Under the pieces are notes generated by a model that was given only the letters and a program-made list of their open reading frames with translations, was not told the DNA's origin and searched no databases. This document shows positions 55,986 to 64,000 of a stretch of 64,000 nt of DNA, in pieces. This DNA comes from Desulfofustis limnaeus (GTDB lineage: Bacteria; Desulfobacterota; Desulfobulbia; Desulfobulbales; Desulfocapsaceae). Within the stretch, counting starts at the first letter, position 1; every line of letters starts with the position of its first letter. The stretch spans positions 3,637,501-3,701,500 of the forward strand of contig NZ_AP025516.1 in assembly GCF_023169885.1 (NCBI RefSeq), read 5' to 3'. The translations under genes and the position numbers were made by a program.

Positions 55986-56259
55986 TGAGCGCATCCTTCA
56001 AAGATTTGCTCATGGTGAAATGGACCGTCTTGCGCATACCGATATCCATGATTTTACCGGTCCGCGGATTTTTCGTTTGACGTGACTTCCGACTCCGCGT
56101 GGAAAAGCTGCCGAACCCACGCAGCTCCACCCGCCTCCCGTTGGTAAGCGCCTGGGCCATTGAATCCAGGATGATATCGACGGCCAGTGCCACATCCTGC
56201 TTCTGCAACGTCAGATCACTGCTGACCTGATCGACAATCTCTTTTTTCAACATATTCAT
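55969..56259 (-). CDS. HU/IHF family DNA-binding protein
   Basis: A 96-residue histone-like protein. The IHF/HU dimer helices (LKKEIVDQVSSDLTLQKQDV) and the arm with GFGSFSTRSRKSRQTKNPRTG, shown by its ends, are intact. It belongs between HU and IHF types; subunit identity cannot be assigned. ATG 56259 follows AAGGAG at 12 nt. Convergent overlap of 17 nt with the YciO-like gene. Confidence 0.92.
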   Translation of the reverse strand: MNMLKKEIVDQVSSDLTLQKQDVALAVDIILDSMAQALTNGRRVELRGFGSFSTRSRKSRQTKNPRTGKIMDIGMRKTVHFTMSKSLKDALISGKE

Positions 56260-56310
56260 CGGTCACTCACACTCCTTCATGAAAGAAACCTGGACAAGCA
56301 TCATATAAAA

Positions 56311-56348
56311 AAAGGTTGTTTTGCCGGGCGGCCGGCAAAACAACCTTT
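56311..56348 (-). terminator. Rho-independent terminator of rpsA
   Basis: A perfect 17-bp stem (AAAGGTTGTTTTGCCGG at 56311-56327 with 56332-56348) and a GCGG tetraloop. On the minus strand the T-run is complementary to the A-tract at 56307-56313. It lies 26 nt past the rpsA stop. Confidence 0.93.
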
Positions 56349-56374
56349 AGCTTCACAAAGCGCCGGCTGGGAGA

Positions 56375-58102
56375 TCAGTCTTCCGACTTGTTGCCCCCTT
56401 CCGCCGCCGCCTTCAAGAGATCGCCAAACGTAGCAGGCGCGGCCTCGGCGATTTCCGCCTCAGCCTTCTTGATCTTCTGTACCGCTTCTTCTTCACCTTC
56501 GTCTTCCAGTGTTTTTACCGACAGACCGATCTTGCGGTCCTTGGCTGAAACATTGATGACAATGGCCTTCAGTACATCACCGACCTTATAGAACTCAGCC
56601 GGACTTTTTACCTTGTCTTTCGGAATCTCCGAGACGTGAACCAACCCCTCGATACCTTCCTCGAGCTTCACGAACACCCCGAAATCGGTGACGTTGGTGA
56701 TCTCGCCCTCGACCACCGTACCGGACGGATAATTGTTGTAGGCAGTCTGCCACGGATCCGGAGTCAATTGCTTCACACCGAGAGAGAACCGTTCGTTCTC
56801 CTTATCGATCTTCAACACCACGGCTTGGATGGTGTCGCCTTTGCTGTACTTCTCGGCCGGATGCTTGATACGCTCGGTCCAGGACAGGTCGGAGACATGG
56901 ATCAAACCATCGATGCCCTCCTCGATACCGATAAAGACACCGAAGTCAGTGATGTTTTTGATCTTTCCTTCGATGATCGAACCGACCGGATAGCTCTCGA
57001 TCACCATATCCCACGGGTTGGGCTGCAACTGCTTCATGCCGAGGGAAATCCGCTTGGTCTCCGGTTCAATATTGAGCACCATGACCTCGATGGCATCGCC
57101 GACGGCAACCATCTTGGACGGGTGACGCGGTTTTTTCGACCACGTCATCTCCGAAACGTGGATCAGACCCTCAACGCCTTCTTCCAACTCAACGAAGACG
57201 CCGTAATCGGTGATGGAAACCACTTTGCCGGCAGCCTTCTGACCGACCGGATACCGTTCGGCCACCGTGGCCCACGGATCTTCACGCAATTGTTTGATAC
57301 CCAGAGAGACCCGGTCGTTGGTGCGGTCGTACTTGAGGACCTTGACCTCGACTTCCTGGCCGACTTTGTAGAGCTTGGCCGGATGGGAAACCCGTCCCCA
57401 GCTGAGATCGGTAATATGGCAAAGGCCGTCCATCCCGCCCATATCGATGAACAGACCGTAATCGGTGATATTGGTAATGGAACCGGTGATGATTTGACCC
57501 TCTTCCAGTTTTTCCCGCATCTGCTCGCGCAGTTTGTTCCGCTCCTCCTCGAGGATCGCCCGACGGGAGATAACAACGTTATTGCGCTTGCGGTTGAACT
57601 TGAGGATCTTGAAATCGAAGCTCTGGCCGATAAGAGCGTCGAGGTCCTTGACCGGCCGCAGATCGATCTGCGAGTAGGGAAGAAAGGCCGGGACGCCGAT
57701 ATCGACGGACATGCCGCCCTTGACCCGACTGTCGATACGGCCCTGAATCGTGCCGTCGGCTTCCTGGATCTTGGCGATGTCTTCCCAGACCTTGATGGCG
57801 ATAGCCTTTTCTCGGGACAGGAGCAGTCCGCCTTCGTCCTTACGCCGTTCGACGAAGACCTCGACCGTATCGCCAATCTTCATCTCGGCGGTATCGTCGT
57901 GACGGAACTCCGATTTGGGAATATAACTTTCCGCTTTATCCCCGACATCAACAAGATAACACTCGTCATCTTCGCCGATAATAATACCGTGGGCGACGTT
58001 GCCGACTTCGACCACCTTGTTGTTCTCTTCCATTTCGAAGAGCTCGGCAAAGCTCAGCTCTTCACTTCCCGCCTGATTGTTCTGGTTGAATTTTTCTGTC
58101 AT
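56375..58102 (-). CDS. rpsA: 30S ribosomal protein S1
   Basis: A 575-residue protein with six S1 RNA-binding repeats, the standard long proteobacterial S1. Repeats begin near VGNVAHGIIIGEDDECYLVD, then FDFKILKFNRKRNNVVISRR, ITGSITNITDYGLFIDMG, AAGKVVSITDYGVFVELEEG, IIEGKIKNITDFGVFIGIEE and VVEGEITNVTDFGVFVKLEE. It recruits mRNAs to the 30S subunit. No strong Shine-Dalgarno precedes ATG 58102, as is known for rpsA, which is self-regulated. A 130-nt leader contains a small stem CTGTAC...GTAC. Confidence 0.97.
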   Translation of the reverse strand: MTEKFNQNNQAGSEELSFAELFEMEENNKVVEVGNVAHGIIIGEDDECYLVDVGDKAESYIPKSEFRHDDTAEMKIGDTVEVFVERRKDEGGLLLSREKAIAIKVWEDIAKIQEADGTIQGRIDSRVKGGMSVDIGVPAFLPYSQIDLRPVKDLDALIGQSFDFKILKFNRKRNNVVISRRAILEEERNKLREQMREKLEEGQIITGSITNITDYGLFIDMGGMDGLCHITDLSWGRVSHPAKLYKVGQEVEVKVLKYDRTNDRVSLGIKQLREDPWATVAERYPVGQKAAGKVVSITDYGVFVELEEGVEGLIHVSEMTWSKKPRHPSKMVAVGDAIEVMVLNIEPETKRISLGMKQLQPNPWDMVIESYPVGSIIEGKIKNITDFGVFIGIEEGIDGLIHVSDLSWTERIKHPAEKYSKGDTIQAVVLKIDKENERFSLGVKQLTPDPWQTAYNNYPSGTVVEGEITNVTDFGVFVKLEEGIEGLVHVSEIPKDKVKSPAEFYKVGDVLKAIVINVSAKDRKIGLSVKTLEDEGEEEAVQKIKKAEAEIAEAAPATFGDLLKAAAEGGNKSED

Positions 58103-58286
58103 GGGTTTAACTCATGGTACAGCCGTGACTGTACAGGGCTTGGGTTTCAATTTGCCTGCGCTGGCAGACGCTGCATAAAAGCAAGAAGGGGTACATCCTT
58201 CTCCAGAAGGCCACCCCATCACGTGAATTTTATTTTATAACACAAAAACAGCGGAGCAACAAGCCCTTGTTCCGTTCTCTACCACT

Positions 58287-59837
58287 TCACCGGGAAGATC
58301 CCGGCCGGCTCTGTCGATTTTTCCGTCCGGATCGCGGTCGGTTGGACCGCCGTGATCCTTTTTTTTCGGCCATCGATGGTTCCGGAAGGGGCGCCAGCAT
58401 ATCAACCTCCGGTTCAGTGCAGGGCAACGGCCGACCGATGAAGGCCTCGATATCCGGGATGGCGAATGCCCCCCGCTCGCAGGCAAAACTGACGGCGACC
58501 CCGGCGGCGCCGGCACGGCCGGTGCGACCGATACGGTGCACATAGTTTTCCGGCTCGTCAGGCAGCGTGTAGTTGACCACATAGACGATATCATCCACGT
58601 GGATGCCCCGGCCCGCCACATCGGTTGCCACCATGATCCGATCCCCACCGGCGCGAAACGCCTCGAGTCGCGACAGCCGCTTGGTCTGCGGCACATCACC
58701 GGTCAGCAGCAGGTTGTCGATGCCGTAAGTCCGCAACCGGGCCGCCAGGGCGGCGGCGTCACTCTTCATGTTTTCGAAGATGAGGATCCGTCCGTGGTCT
58801 CGTCCCTTGATGAGATTGTAGAGCAGGGTGAATTTTTCCTCGGAGGTGGTCAGGTATACCCGCTGTTCGATCTTCTCCACCGAGACACTCTGTTCACCAG
58901 CCTCCTGGTAGACCGGCCGGTGACACCAGCGATCCGCAAGACGTCGGACATCGTCGGAGATGGTCGCCGAGAAGAGCAGGGTCTGCCGCTTCTCTGATCC
59001 CGGCAGATGGGCCAGAATCCGCCGGACATCCGGCAAAAAGCCCATGTCGAGCATGCGATCCGCCTCATCCAGAACCAGCGTCGTGCAACGATCGAGCGCC
59101 AGAACGCCACGACGCAGGTAATCGAGTAACCGGCCCGGCGTTGCGGCGACCACATCGAAGCGCTGCTGCCGCAACGCCTCACCCTGGGTCTTCACATCGG
59201 AGCCACCATAGACGGCCACCATCTTCAGCGGCGTGTGAGCGCCGAGAGTCCGGCCGTCCTTGACGATCTGCAGAACCAGTTCCCGGGTCGGGGCAATGAT
59301 CAACGCCCGGGGATGACCGGGAGGCGGCCGCTCCTGGTCCTGCAACAGACGACAGAAAATACCGATGAGAAAGACCGCCGTCTTGCCGGTTCCGGTCTGG
59401 GCTCGGCCGATCAGGTCCCGCCCGTTCAGAACGATCGGCAAGCCCTGCTCCTGGATTGGCGTACAATAGCGAAATTCCTGATCGGCAATGCCCTGCATAA
59501 CCCGCCGGTCAATGGAGAAATCGTGGAATCGGGTCTTGCCGGGTAACGGATCCACCGGAAAATCGTCGACGGTCCAAACGCGCCTGGACGTTTTCACCAC
59601 CGTTTTCGGTTCAGCAGGCACCGGCTGGTGAATTCCAGTGCTGCCGAGATTGACCTGGTCCAGTTCGGGCTGGTTTTTCGCTAGCAACTCGGCGACGGGC
59701 TCTGCCGGAGGCGGCGTTGCCTCGCTTTTCTGCCGACCAAGACGAGATATGCGTCGATAGACGGTGGACGATGAATGTACCAGTCGATTCAGCCGCCGTG
59801 CAGCTCCGCCGATCAACCGGTTGACGCGCCTCAACAT
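58287..59837 (-). CDS. DEAD-box ATP-dependent RNA helicase
   Basis: A 516-residue RhlE/RhlB-like helicase. A basic N-terminal extension (about 1-105) precedes the core. Motifs in order: Q motif FHDFSIDRRVM, Walker A AQTGTGKTAVF, Ia PTRELVLQ, II VLDEADRMLDMGF, III SATIS, and VI HRIGRTGRAG. The C-terminal tail is Arg/Ser/Lys-rich. It probably unwinds structured RNA in ribosome assembly or decay; it is upstream of rpsA on the same strand, about 180 nt away. Confidence 0.94.
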   Translation of the reverse strand: MLRRVNRLIGGAARRLNRLVHSSSTVYRRISRLGRQKSEATPPPAEPVAELLAKNQPELDQVNLGSTGIHQPVPAEPKTVVKTSRRVWTVDDFPVDPLPGKTRFHDFSIDRRVMQGIADQEFRYCTPIQEQGLPIVLNGRDLIGRAQTGTGKTAVFLIGIFCRLLQDQERPPPGHPRALIIAPTRELVLQIVKDGRTLGAHTPLKMVAVYGGSDVKTQGEALRQQRFDVVAATPGRLLDYLRRGVLALDRCTTLVLDEADRMLDMGFLPDVRRILAHLPGSEKRQTLLFSATISDDVRRLADRWCHRPVYQEAGEQSVSVEKIEQRVYLTTSEEKFTLLYNLIKGRDHGRILIFENMKSDAAALAARLRTYGIDNLLLTGDVPQTKRLSRLEAFRAGGDRIMVATDVAGRGIHVDDIVYVVNYTLPDEPENYVHRIGRTGRAGAAGVAVSFACERGAFAIPDIEAFIGRPLPCTEPEVDMLAPLPEPSMAEKKGSRRSNRPRSGRKNRQSRPGSSR

Positions 59838-59922
59838 AACTCTCGCAGAAGCAGCTGGCCCGCGGTTGCGATCATGGGATGGCGGGCCGGGGTGGGTGCC
59901 GCGTGCAGATAGGGCATAACGG

Positions 59923-60621
59923 TTATTTCCTCTGAACCTTCAATTCTTCCATATAGGGCCCGAAGAGTTCTTCATAATCGGGGATGGACTTGCGCAGGAT
60001 GACGCCAAAATAGGGGGTGTCCTTGTCCTTTACCACCAGGTTAGCCGATGTGGCCAGGGCCTGCAAATTATAGAACGTACTGAATGCGGGACCGACGAGC
60101 ACGTAGAAGATGTAGCGACGCCGAGCCATATTCATGGTTGCCATGTACCGGTGAAACGGATTGTCGTCCAGACTGCCTCCGCCAAAATCGGCGTGCATGA
60201 CAATACTTGAATAGTTGAAAAATTGCATCCGTTCCAGGGCGTGGTCGATGTCGAGCGCCGTTTCGGCGCGGTAGCCAAGGCCGGTCAAGGCCTTGATGAC
60301 CTGATCCCGGCCCGGTCCCTCCGGCATCAGCACCATCGCTTGCGGGATGTCGGAAACAATCTCATCCTCCTCAAAGGCACCGTCCTCCAACCACGAGGTA
60401 TCGGGAGGCTCCGGCGGCTTGACCTGCTTGCCGATAAACGGCGCCGCCTGGTCTTTCAGCTCCACCGACTGGTGCAGCATGTCCCGCCCGAGCAGGATCG
60501 GCTCGCCGCATTGACCGCATTTCATGCGCAGGTGCGACCCCGGCTGCAGGGTCTGCAAGCTTGCTTCCAGTTTCGGTGTCGATTTGTGTGTTTTACCGCA
60601 CGCCTTACATACGATTTTCAT
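59923..60621 (-). CDS. Zinc-ribbon protein with receiver-like C-terminal domain
   Basis: A 232-residue protein. The N-terminal zinc ribbon has CKAC (residues 5-8) and a second CxxC pair in MKCGQCGE. After an acidic linker, residues from about 85 (AMVLMPEGPGRDQVIKALTG, YRAETALDIDHALERM) look like a degenerate response-regulator fold without a clear phospho-Asp. The start ATG 60621 follows AGGTGA by 5 nt; GTG 60630 is an alternative. It is 67 nt downstream of pilT in the transcription direction (pilT ends at 60688). Function unknown. Confidence 0.72.
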   Translation of the reverse strand: MKIVCKACGKTHKSTPKLEASLQTLQPGSHLRMKCGQCGEPILLGRDMLHQSVELKDQAAPFIGKQVKPPEPPDTSWLEDGAFEEDEIVSDIPQAMVLMPEGPGRDQVIKALTGLGYRAETALDIDHALERMQFFNYSSIVMHADFGGGSLDDNPFHRYMATMNMARRRYIFYVLVGPAFSTFYNLQALATSANLVVKDKDTPYFGVILRKSIPDYEELFGPYMEELKVQRK

Positions 60622-60687
60622 GCCGCTCACCTGATTCGTGGTTGCCCATTCATCGCAGATCTGTCGACCAGCCGTCGTCTCTTGTGA

Positions 60688-61863
60688 TCAAAAGCCAAAC
60701 CGCTTATCCTCTTCGGTTTCTTCCATGGCCAGCCCGGTCAGGCTCGACGTGGCCTCGCCACGGGTCGCCTTGATCCGGTCGATACCGCGATAGATTTCGT
60801 TGCGATAGGAGCAATAGGTGACTGCCGTCTCTTCGGTGATCAAGCCATCTGCGTAGAGCTCAAGGATGTGCTGGTCGAAGGTACGCATATGCAACGCCGA
60901 GCCGGCCTTGATGACGTTGTAGTAGGTCTTCTCCTCGGACTCCCCGTTCAAGATAAGGTCTTTGACGCGAAGGCTGGTGCAGAGAATCTCCATGGCGGCG
61001 ATACGACCGCCGCCGATGCGCGGCAACAGCCGCTGACTGACCACCCAGCGGATGGTATCGGCGAGGCGGTTGCGGATCTGCGGCTGTTCCTCCTGCTCGA
61101 ACATGCCCAGGGCACGGTTGATGGCCTGTCCGGCATCGATGGTGTGCAGGGTTGACAAGACGAGATGCCCGGTCTCAGCTGCCGTCAAACCGATTTCCAT
61201 GGTCTCGCGGTCGCGCATCTCGCCCACCAGGATGACCTTCGGCGCCTGGCGCAGGGCAGCCCGCATGCCCATGGCAAAGGTGCTGAAATCGTTGCCCAAC
61301 TCGCGCTGGTTGAAGGTGGCCTTGTGGTGTTCATGCACATATTCAATCGGGTCCTCCAGGGTGACGATATGTACCGAACGCTCCTCGTTGATCCGGTTGA
61401 GCAGCGCGGCCAGGGAGGTGGTCTTACCGGTACCGGTGGCACCGGTGAAAATGATCAGACCGTTGAGTTCCCGCGCCATTTTGCCGAATGCGGGAGGAAA
61501 ATTCATCCCTTCGATACTCGGCACCTTGGTTTCCAGTTTACGCAGTACCGTGGTGACATACCCCTTCTGGGTGAAAATATTGACACGAAAGCGAGCGGTA
61601 TCACTCAGGGAATAGGACAGATCGCAGGAGCCGTTGGCCACCAGGTCGGCCAGCAAACGTTTGTTCTTGCCGATCAGGTTCAACGCGAACACCTCGGTCT
61701 GAAACGGCGTCAGTTCCTTGATCGGCGGCTGAACCGCCACCGGGACCAGAATACCGGCCGATTCCACCTGCAACGTTTTGCCGACGGTGATATTGAGGTC
61801 CGATACATTGGGATAGGCCTCCAGCATGGCGGTAATCCAATATTCGATCTCGGTCTTTTTCAT
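60688..61863 (-). CDS. pilT: Type IV pilus retraction ATPase (PilT/PilU family)
   Basis: A 391-residue secretion-type hexameric ATPase. Walker A GATGTGKTTS (about residue 141), the Asp box TLEDPIEYVHEHH, the Walker B LVGEMRDRETMEIGLTAAETG (abbreviated) and the His box LVLSTLHT are present, as in PilT. It retracts pili for twitching motility. AAGGAGAG before ATG 61863 sets the start. PilT and PilU cannot be separated by eye. No other pilus genes are in the window. Confidence 0.92.
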   Translation of the reverse strand: MKKTEIEYWITAMLEAYPNVSDLNITVGKTLQVESAGILVPVAVQPPIKELTPFQTEVFALNLIGKNKRLLADLVANGSCDLSYSLSDTARFRVNIFTQKGYVTTVLRKLETKVPSIEGMNFPPAFGKMARELNGLIIFTGATGTGKTTSLAALLNRINEERSVHIVTLEDPIEYVHEHHKATFNQRELGNDFSTFAMGMRAALRQAPKVILVGEMRDRETMEIGLTAAETGHLVLSTLHTIDAGQAINRALGMFEQEEQPQIRNRLADTIRWVVSQRLLPRIGGGRIAAMEILCTSLRVKDLILNGESEEKTYYNVIKAGSALHMRTFDQHILELYADGLITEETAVTYCSYRNEIYRGIDRIKATRGEATSSLTGLAMEETEEDKRFGF

Positions 61864-62248
61864 TTCGCTCTCCTTGACAAGAGGACGCAACCATTGGGTA
61901 TCATTGTATACTGCAACACTTTACAGAAAAAGTACAATTATTTTCGCCTCATCCCGCTGCAAACAGGAGTCGATCGCGGCTCGATGCAAGCGGGGCGATT
62001 GGTGTCGACAAGCCATACCCGGCCCAACGCGAGAAAAAGGTGTTGCCTTCCTGGTAGTTCCCGTTACCATACTTTGTTCCAATAATCATTATTGAATACC
62101 GTCATGGCAGATACCAGCAACCCGTTACCGACCCTTGGCATTTTACCGATATGCTGCTACTATCATTCAGGAATGCACATCTGTTCTGGAGCATGCCGGG
62201 GGTAACACCGGCATTCCGGATACCATCAACCTTCATGAGCCGAGATCT
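61864..62248. other. 385-bp divergent intergenic region between pilT and the GltD-like gene
   Basis: I see a minus-strand AT-rich TATACA (61906 region) without a standard -35, and no strong plus-strand promoter. An inverted-looking GCCGGGGGTAACACCGGC (62196-62212) may form a small hairpin upstream of the plus-strand gene. No further gene was found. Confidence 0.35.
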
Positions 62249-64000
62249 GTGAAACCGACCGACATCAGAAATCCGGAATATTTCCATAAGGTAATCGATT
62301 GCCAATACGGCTGCCCGGCCCATACGCCGGTGCCCGAATATATCCGCCGGATTCTCCATGAAGATTACACCGGCGCCTACCTGATCAATTGGGAGTCAAA
62401 CGTCTTTCCGGGCATTCTCGGGCGCGTCTGCGACCGGCCTTGTGAGCCGGTCTGCCGTCGCTGCCGGGTGGAAAAGGAGCCGGTGGCCATCTGCCGGCTC
62501 AAGCGGGTTGCCGCCGACCACCGGGATGACATCCTGCCGCTGCTGCCGCCCGTTCCGGAGCAAAAAAACGGCAAGCGGGTGGCCCTCGTCGGGGCAGGCC
62601 CAGCCTCGCTGACCGTGGCCCGCGACTTGGCTCTGCTCGGCTACGAGCTCGATCTTTACGACGATCAGTCCAAGGCCGGCGGGTTCATCCGCAGCCAGAT
62701 CCCATCTTTCCGGCTGCCGGAAGCGGTGATGGACGAGGAGTTTGACTACATCCTGCGTCGAGGCGGTATCACCACCCATTTCAACACCTATGTCCGTGAC
62801 CTGAAAGAGATCATGGCCCGTGGATACGATGCCATTTTCGTCGGCACCGGTGCACCGCGCGGTCGCGATCTCCCCGATCTGCCGGGCCGGGCCGAGGCCG
62901 ACGCCTTCATCCATGTCGGTATCGACTGGCTCGCCGGGGTTGTCTTTCAGCACGTGGAACGGATCGCCCGGCGCGTCCTGGTGCTGGGCGGCGGCAACAC
63001 GGCCATGGATTGCTGCCGAACCGCCCGACGACTCGGCGGCGAAGAGGTGAAGGTGGTGGTGCGCAGCCCGCGAGAGAAGATGAAGGCCTCCGACTGGGAG
63101 ATCGAAGATGCCCTGCGTGAGGACATCCCGATCATCGACAACCACGTGCCGCTCGAGTTTGTCGTCGACAACGGGAAACTGGTCGGCATGCGTTTTGACC
63201 GGGTCCAACCGGAGTATGGAGCGGGCGGACGGAAACTGGTTTCCACCGGTGCCGAACCAGTCTTTTTGCCCTGCGATGAAGTACTGCTGGCCATCGGTCA
63301 GCAAAACGCCTTCCCCTTCATCGGCCCTGACTGCAACATCGCCTTCAACGACAAGGGCCTGCCGGTTCTCGATCCCAACACCCTGCAATCATCGGTTCCG
63401 TCAGTCTTTTTCGGCGGCGATGCCGCCTTCGGACCCGGCAACATCATCATCGCCGTGGAACATGGACATCAGGCAGCCATCTCCATCGATCTGTTCTGCC
63501 AGGGCCGGGATCTGCGCCGTCGCCCCCGGCCGACGGTATCGTTGGCCGACCAGAAGCTCGGATTTCACGACTGGATTTATGACGCTCAGGTCACCGAAGA
63601 ACAGCGGCAGCTCGTACCAACGGTGGAAAAAGCCAAAAGCCTGCGCGACCGGCTGGTCGAGGTGGAACTGGGCTTTCCGCCCGAAGTAAGCAAAACTGAG
63701 GCGAAGCGCTGCCTGAACTGTGACGTGCAGACTGTCTTCGATTACACGCTATGCATCGAATGCGATGCCTGCGTCGATATCTGCCCCACCACCTGCATCA
63801 ATTTCATCGATAACGGTGATGAGGACGACCTGCGCAGCCGTCTGGCGGTGCCGGCCGAAAACCGCAGCCAGGATCTGTACGTTTCCGACACCCTGCCGAC
63901 CAGCCGGGTCATGGTCAAGGACGAGAATGTCTGCCTGCACTGCGGCATGTGCGCGGAACGCTGCCCCACCGCCGCCTGGTCCATGGTCAAATTCGTCTAT
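62249..64000 (+). CDS. NAD(P)H-dependent Fe-S flavoprotein oxidoreductase, GltD-like (3' partial)
   Basis: The frame runs to the end of the window without a stop. Starting from GTG 62249 (no clear ribosome-binding site; no in-frame ATG seen upstream) it has an N-terminal Fe-S domain (DCQYGCPAHTPVPEYI, then GRVCDRPCEPVCRRCRVEK) like that of dihydropyrimidine dehydrogenase and glutamate synthase small subunit. A FAD Rossmann site (VALVGAGPASLTVARDLA) and an NADPH site (RVLVLGGGNTAMDCCRT) follow. Near residue 495 is CLNCDVQTV and then a ferredoxin-like CIECDACVDICPTTC and CLHCGMCAERCP, giving two 4Fe-4S clusters. It may couple NADH or NADPH to ferredoxin or another partner; the role is open. Confidence 0.88.
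   Translation, partial: MKPTDIRNPEYFHKVIDCQYGCPAHTPVPEYIRRILHEDYTGAYLINWESNVFPGILGRVCDRPCEPVCRRCRVEKEPVAICRLKRVAADHRDDILPLLPPVPEQKNGKRVALVGAGPASLTVARDLALLGYELDLYDDQSKAGGFIRSQIPSFRLPEAVMDEEFDYILRRGGITTHFNTYVRDLKEIMARGYDAIFVGTGAPRGRDLPDLPGRAEADAFIHVGIDWLAGVVFQHVERIARRVLVLGGGNTAMDCCRTARRLGGEEVKVVVRSPREKMKASDWEIEDALREDIPIIDNHVPLEFVVDNGKLVGMRFDRVQPEYGAGGRKLVSTGAEPVFLPCDEVLLAIGQQNAFPFIGPDCNIAFNDKGLPVLDPNTLQSSVPSVFFGGDAAFGPGNIIIAVEHGHQAAISIDLFCQGRDLRRRPRPTVSLADQKLGFHDWIYDAQVTEEQRQLVPTVEKAKSLRDRLVEVELGFPPEVSKTEAKRCLNCDVQTVFDYTLCIECDACVDICPTTCINFIDNGDEDDLRSRLAVPAENRSQDLYVSDTLPTSRVMVKDENVCLHCGMCAERCPTAAWSMVKFVY

Noticed and set aside
56636-58240. A 534-codon plus-strand open frame opposite rpsA
   Set aside because: Antisense shadow of S1; the periodicity comes from the six S1 repeats.

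Overview
The window is GC-rich bacterial chromosome that is almost entirely coding. Its content suggests an anaerobic, fatty-acid-using member of the Desulfobacterota (old Deltaproteobacteria), perhaps near the Desulfobulbales. Supporting signs are a complete beta-oxidation operon, two AMP-forming acyl-CoA synthetases, a fused isobutyryl-CoA mutase, a DUF6125-type protein, cysteine-bearing PAS repeats in a chemoreceptor, and an NAD(P)H/Fe-S oxidoreductase. The taxonomic placement is inference; there is no rRNA, tRNA, CRISPR array, insertion sequence or prophage.

Layout. 1-5 kb: 3' part of a soluble chemoreceptor with three tandem PAS repeats, then a GNAT acetyltransferase overlapping an AcuC-like deacetylase, a YkgJ-type cysteine-cluster protein and a J-domain protein. 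5-7.8 kb: polyphosphate kinase and dodecin. 7.8-16 kb (minus strand): beta-oxidation operon of thiolase, 3-hydroxyacyl-CoA dehydrogenase, M24 peptidase, DUF6125-like protein, crotonase, acyl-CoA dehydrogenase and a CoA-transferase/GNAT fusion. 16.3-20.1 kb: potABCD polyamine transporter. 20.3-29.3 kb: acyl-CoA synthetase, acyl-CoA dehydrogenase, TetR regulator, IcmF mutase and a second acyl-CoA ligase. 29.5-34.7 kb: mixed accessory genes (DMT exporter, UPF0173 hydrolase, phage-type poly-gamma-glutamate hydrolase, SbmA-like transporter, pRiA4b ORF-3 protein, nitroreductase). 34.8-39 kb: two signalling proteins (Cache-PAS-CBS-DUF294 and GAF-HD-GYP). 39-43.3 kb: AMACR-type CoA-transferase, CobO, and a two-part sodium/solute symporter. 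43.4-46.5 kb: a membrane protein, a class III cyclase and AzlCD. 46.5-55.2 kb (minus): guaB-guaA-NYN-mscS-glk-kinase-tgt-yajC. 55.4-62 kb: YciO-type protein, HU/IHF protein, S1, DEAD-box helicase, zinc-ribbon protein and PilT. 62.2 kb to the end: a GltD-like Fe-S flavoprotein cut by the window edge.

How the genes fit together. Fatty or branched acids would enter through the symporter, be activated by the two synthetases, be rearranged or racemised by IcmF (with CobO supplying adenosylcobalamin) and the AMACR-like enzyme, and be oxidised by the dehydrogenase/crotonase/thiolase set. Similar GAGCGCTC-centred palindromes lie in four intergenic regions beside these genes, three of them just downstream of TTGACA promoters, pointing to a FadR-like TetR regulon, perhaps run by the TetR gene at 23.5 kb. 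A GNAT/deacetylase gene pair, a GNAT-fused CoA-transferase and conserved C-terminal lysines in the synthetases suggest control by reversible lysine acetylation as well.
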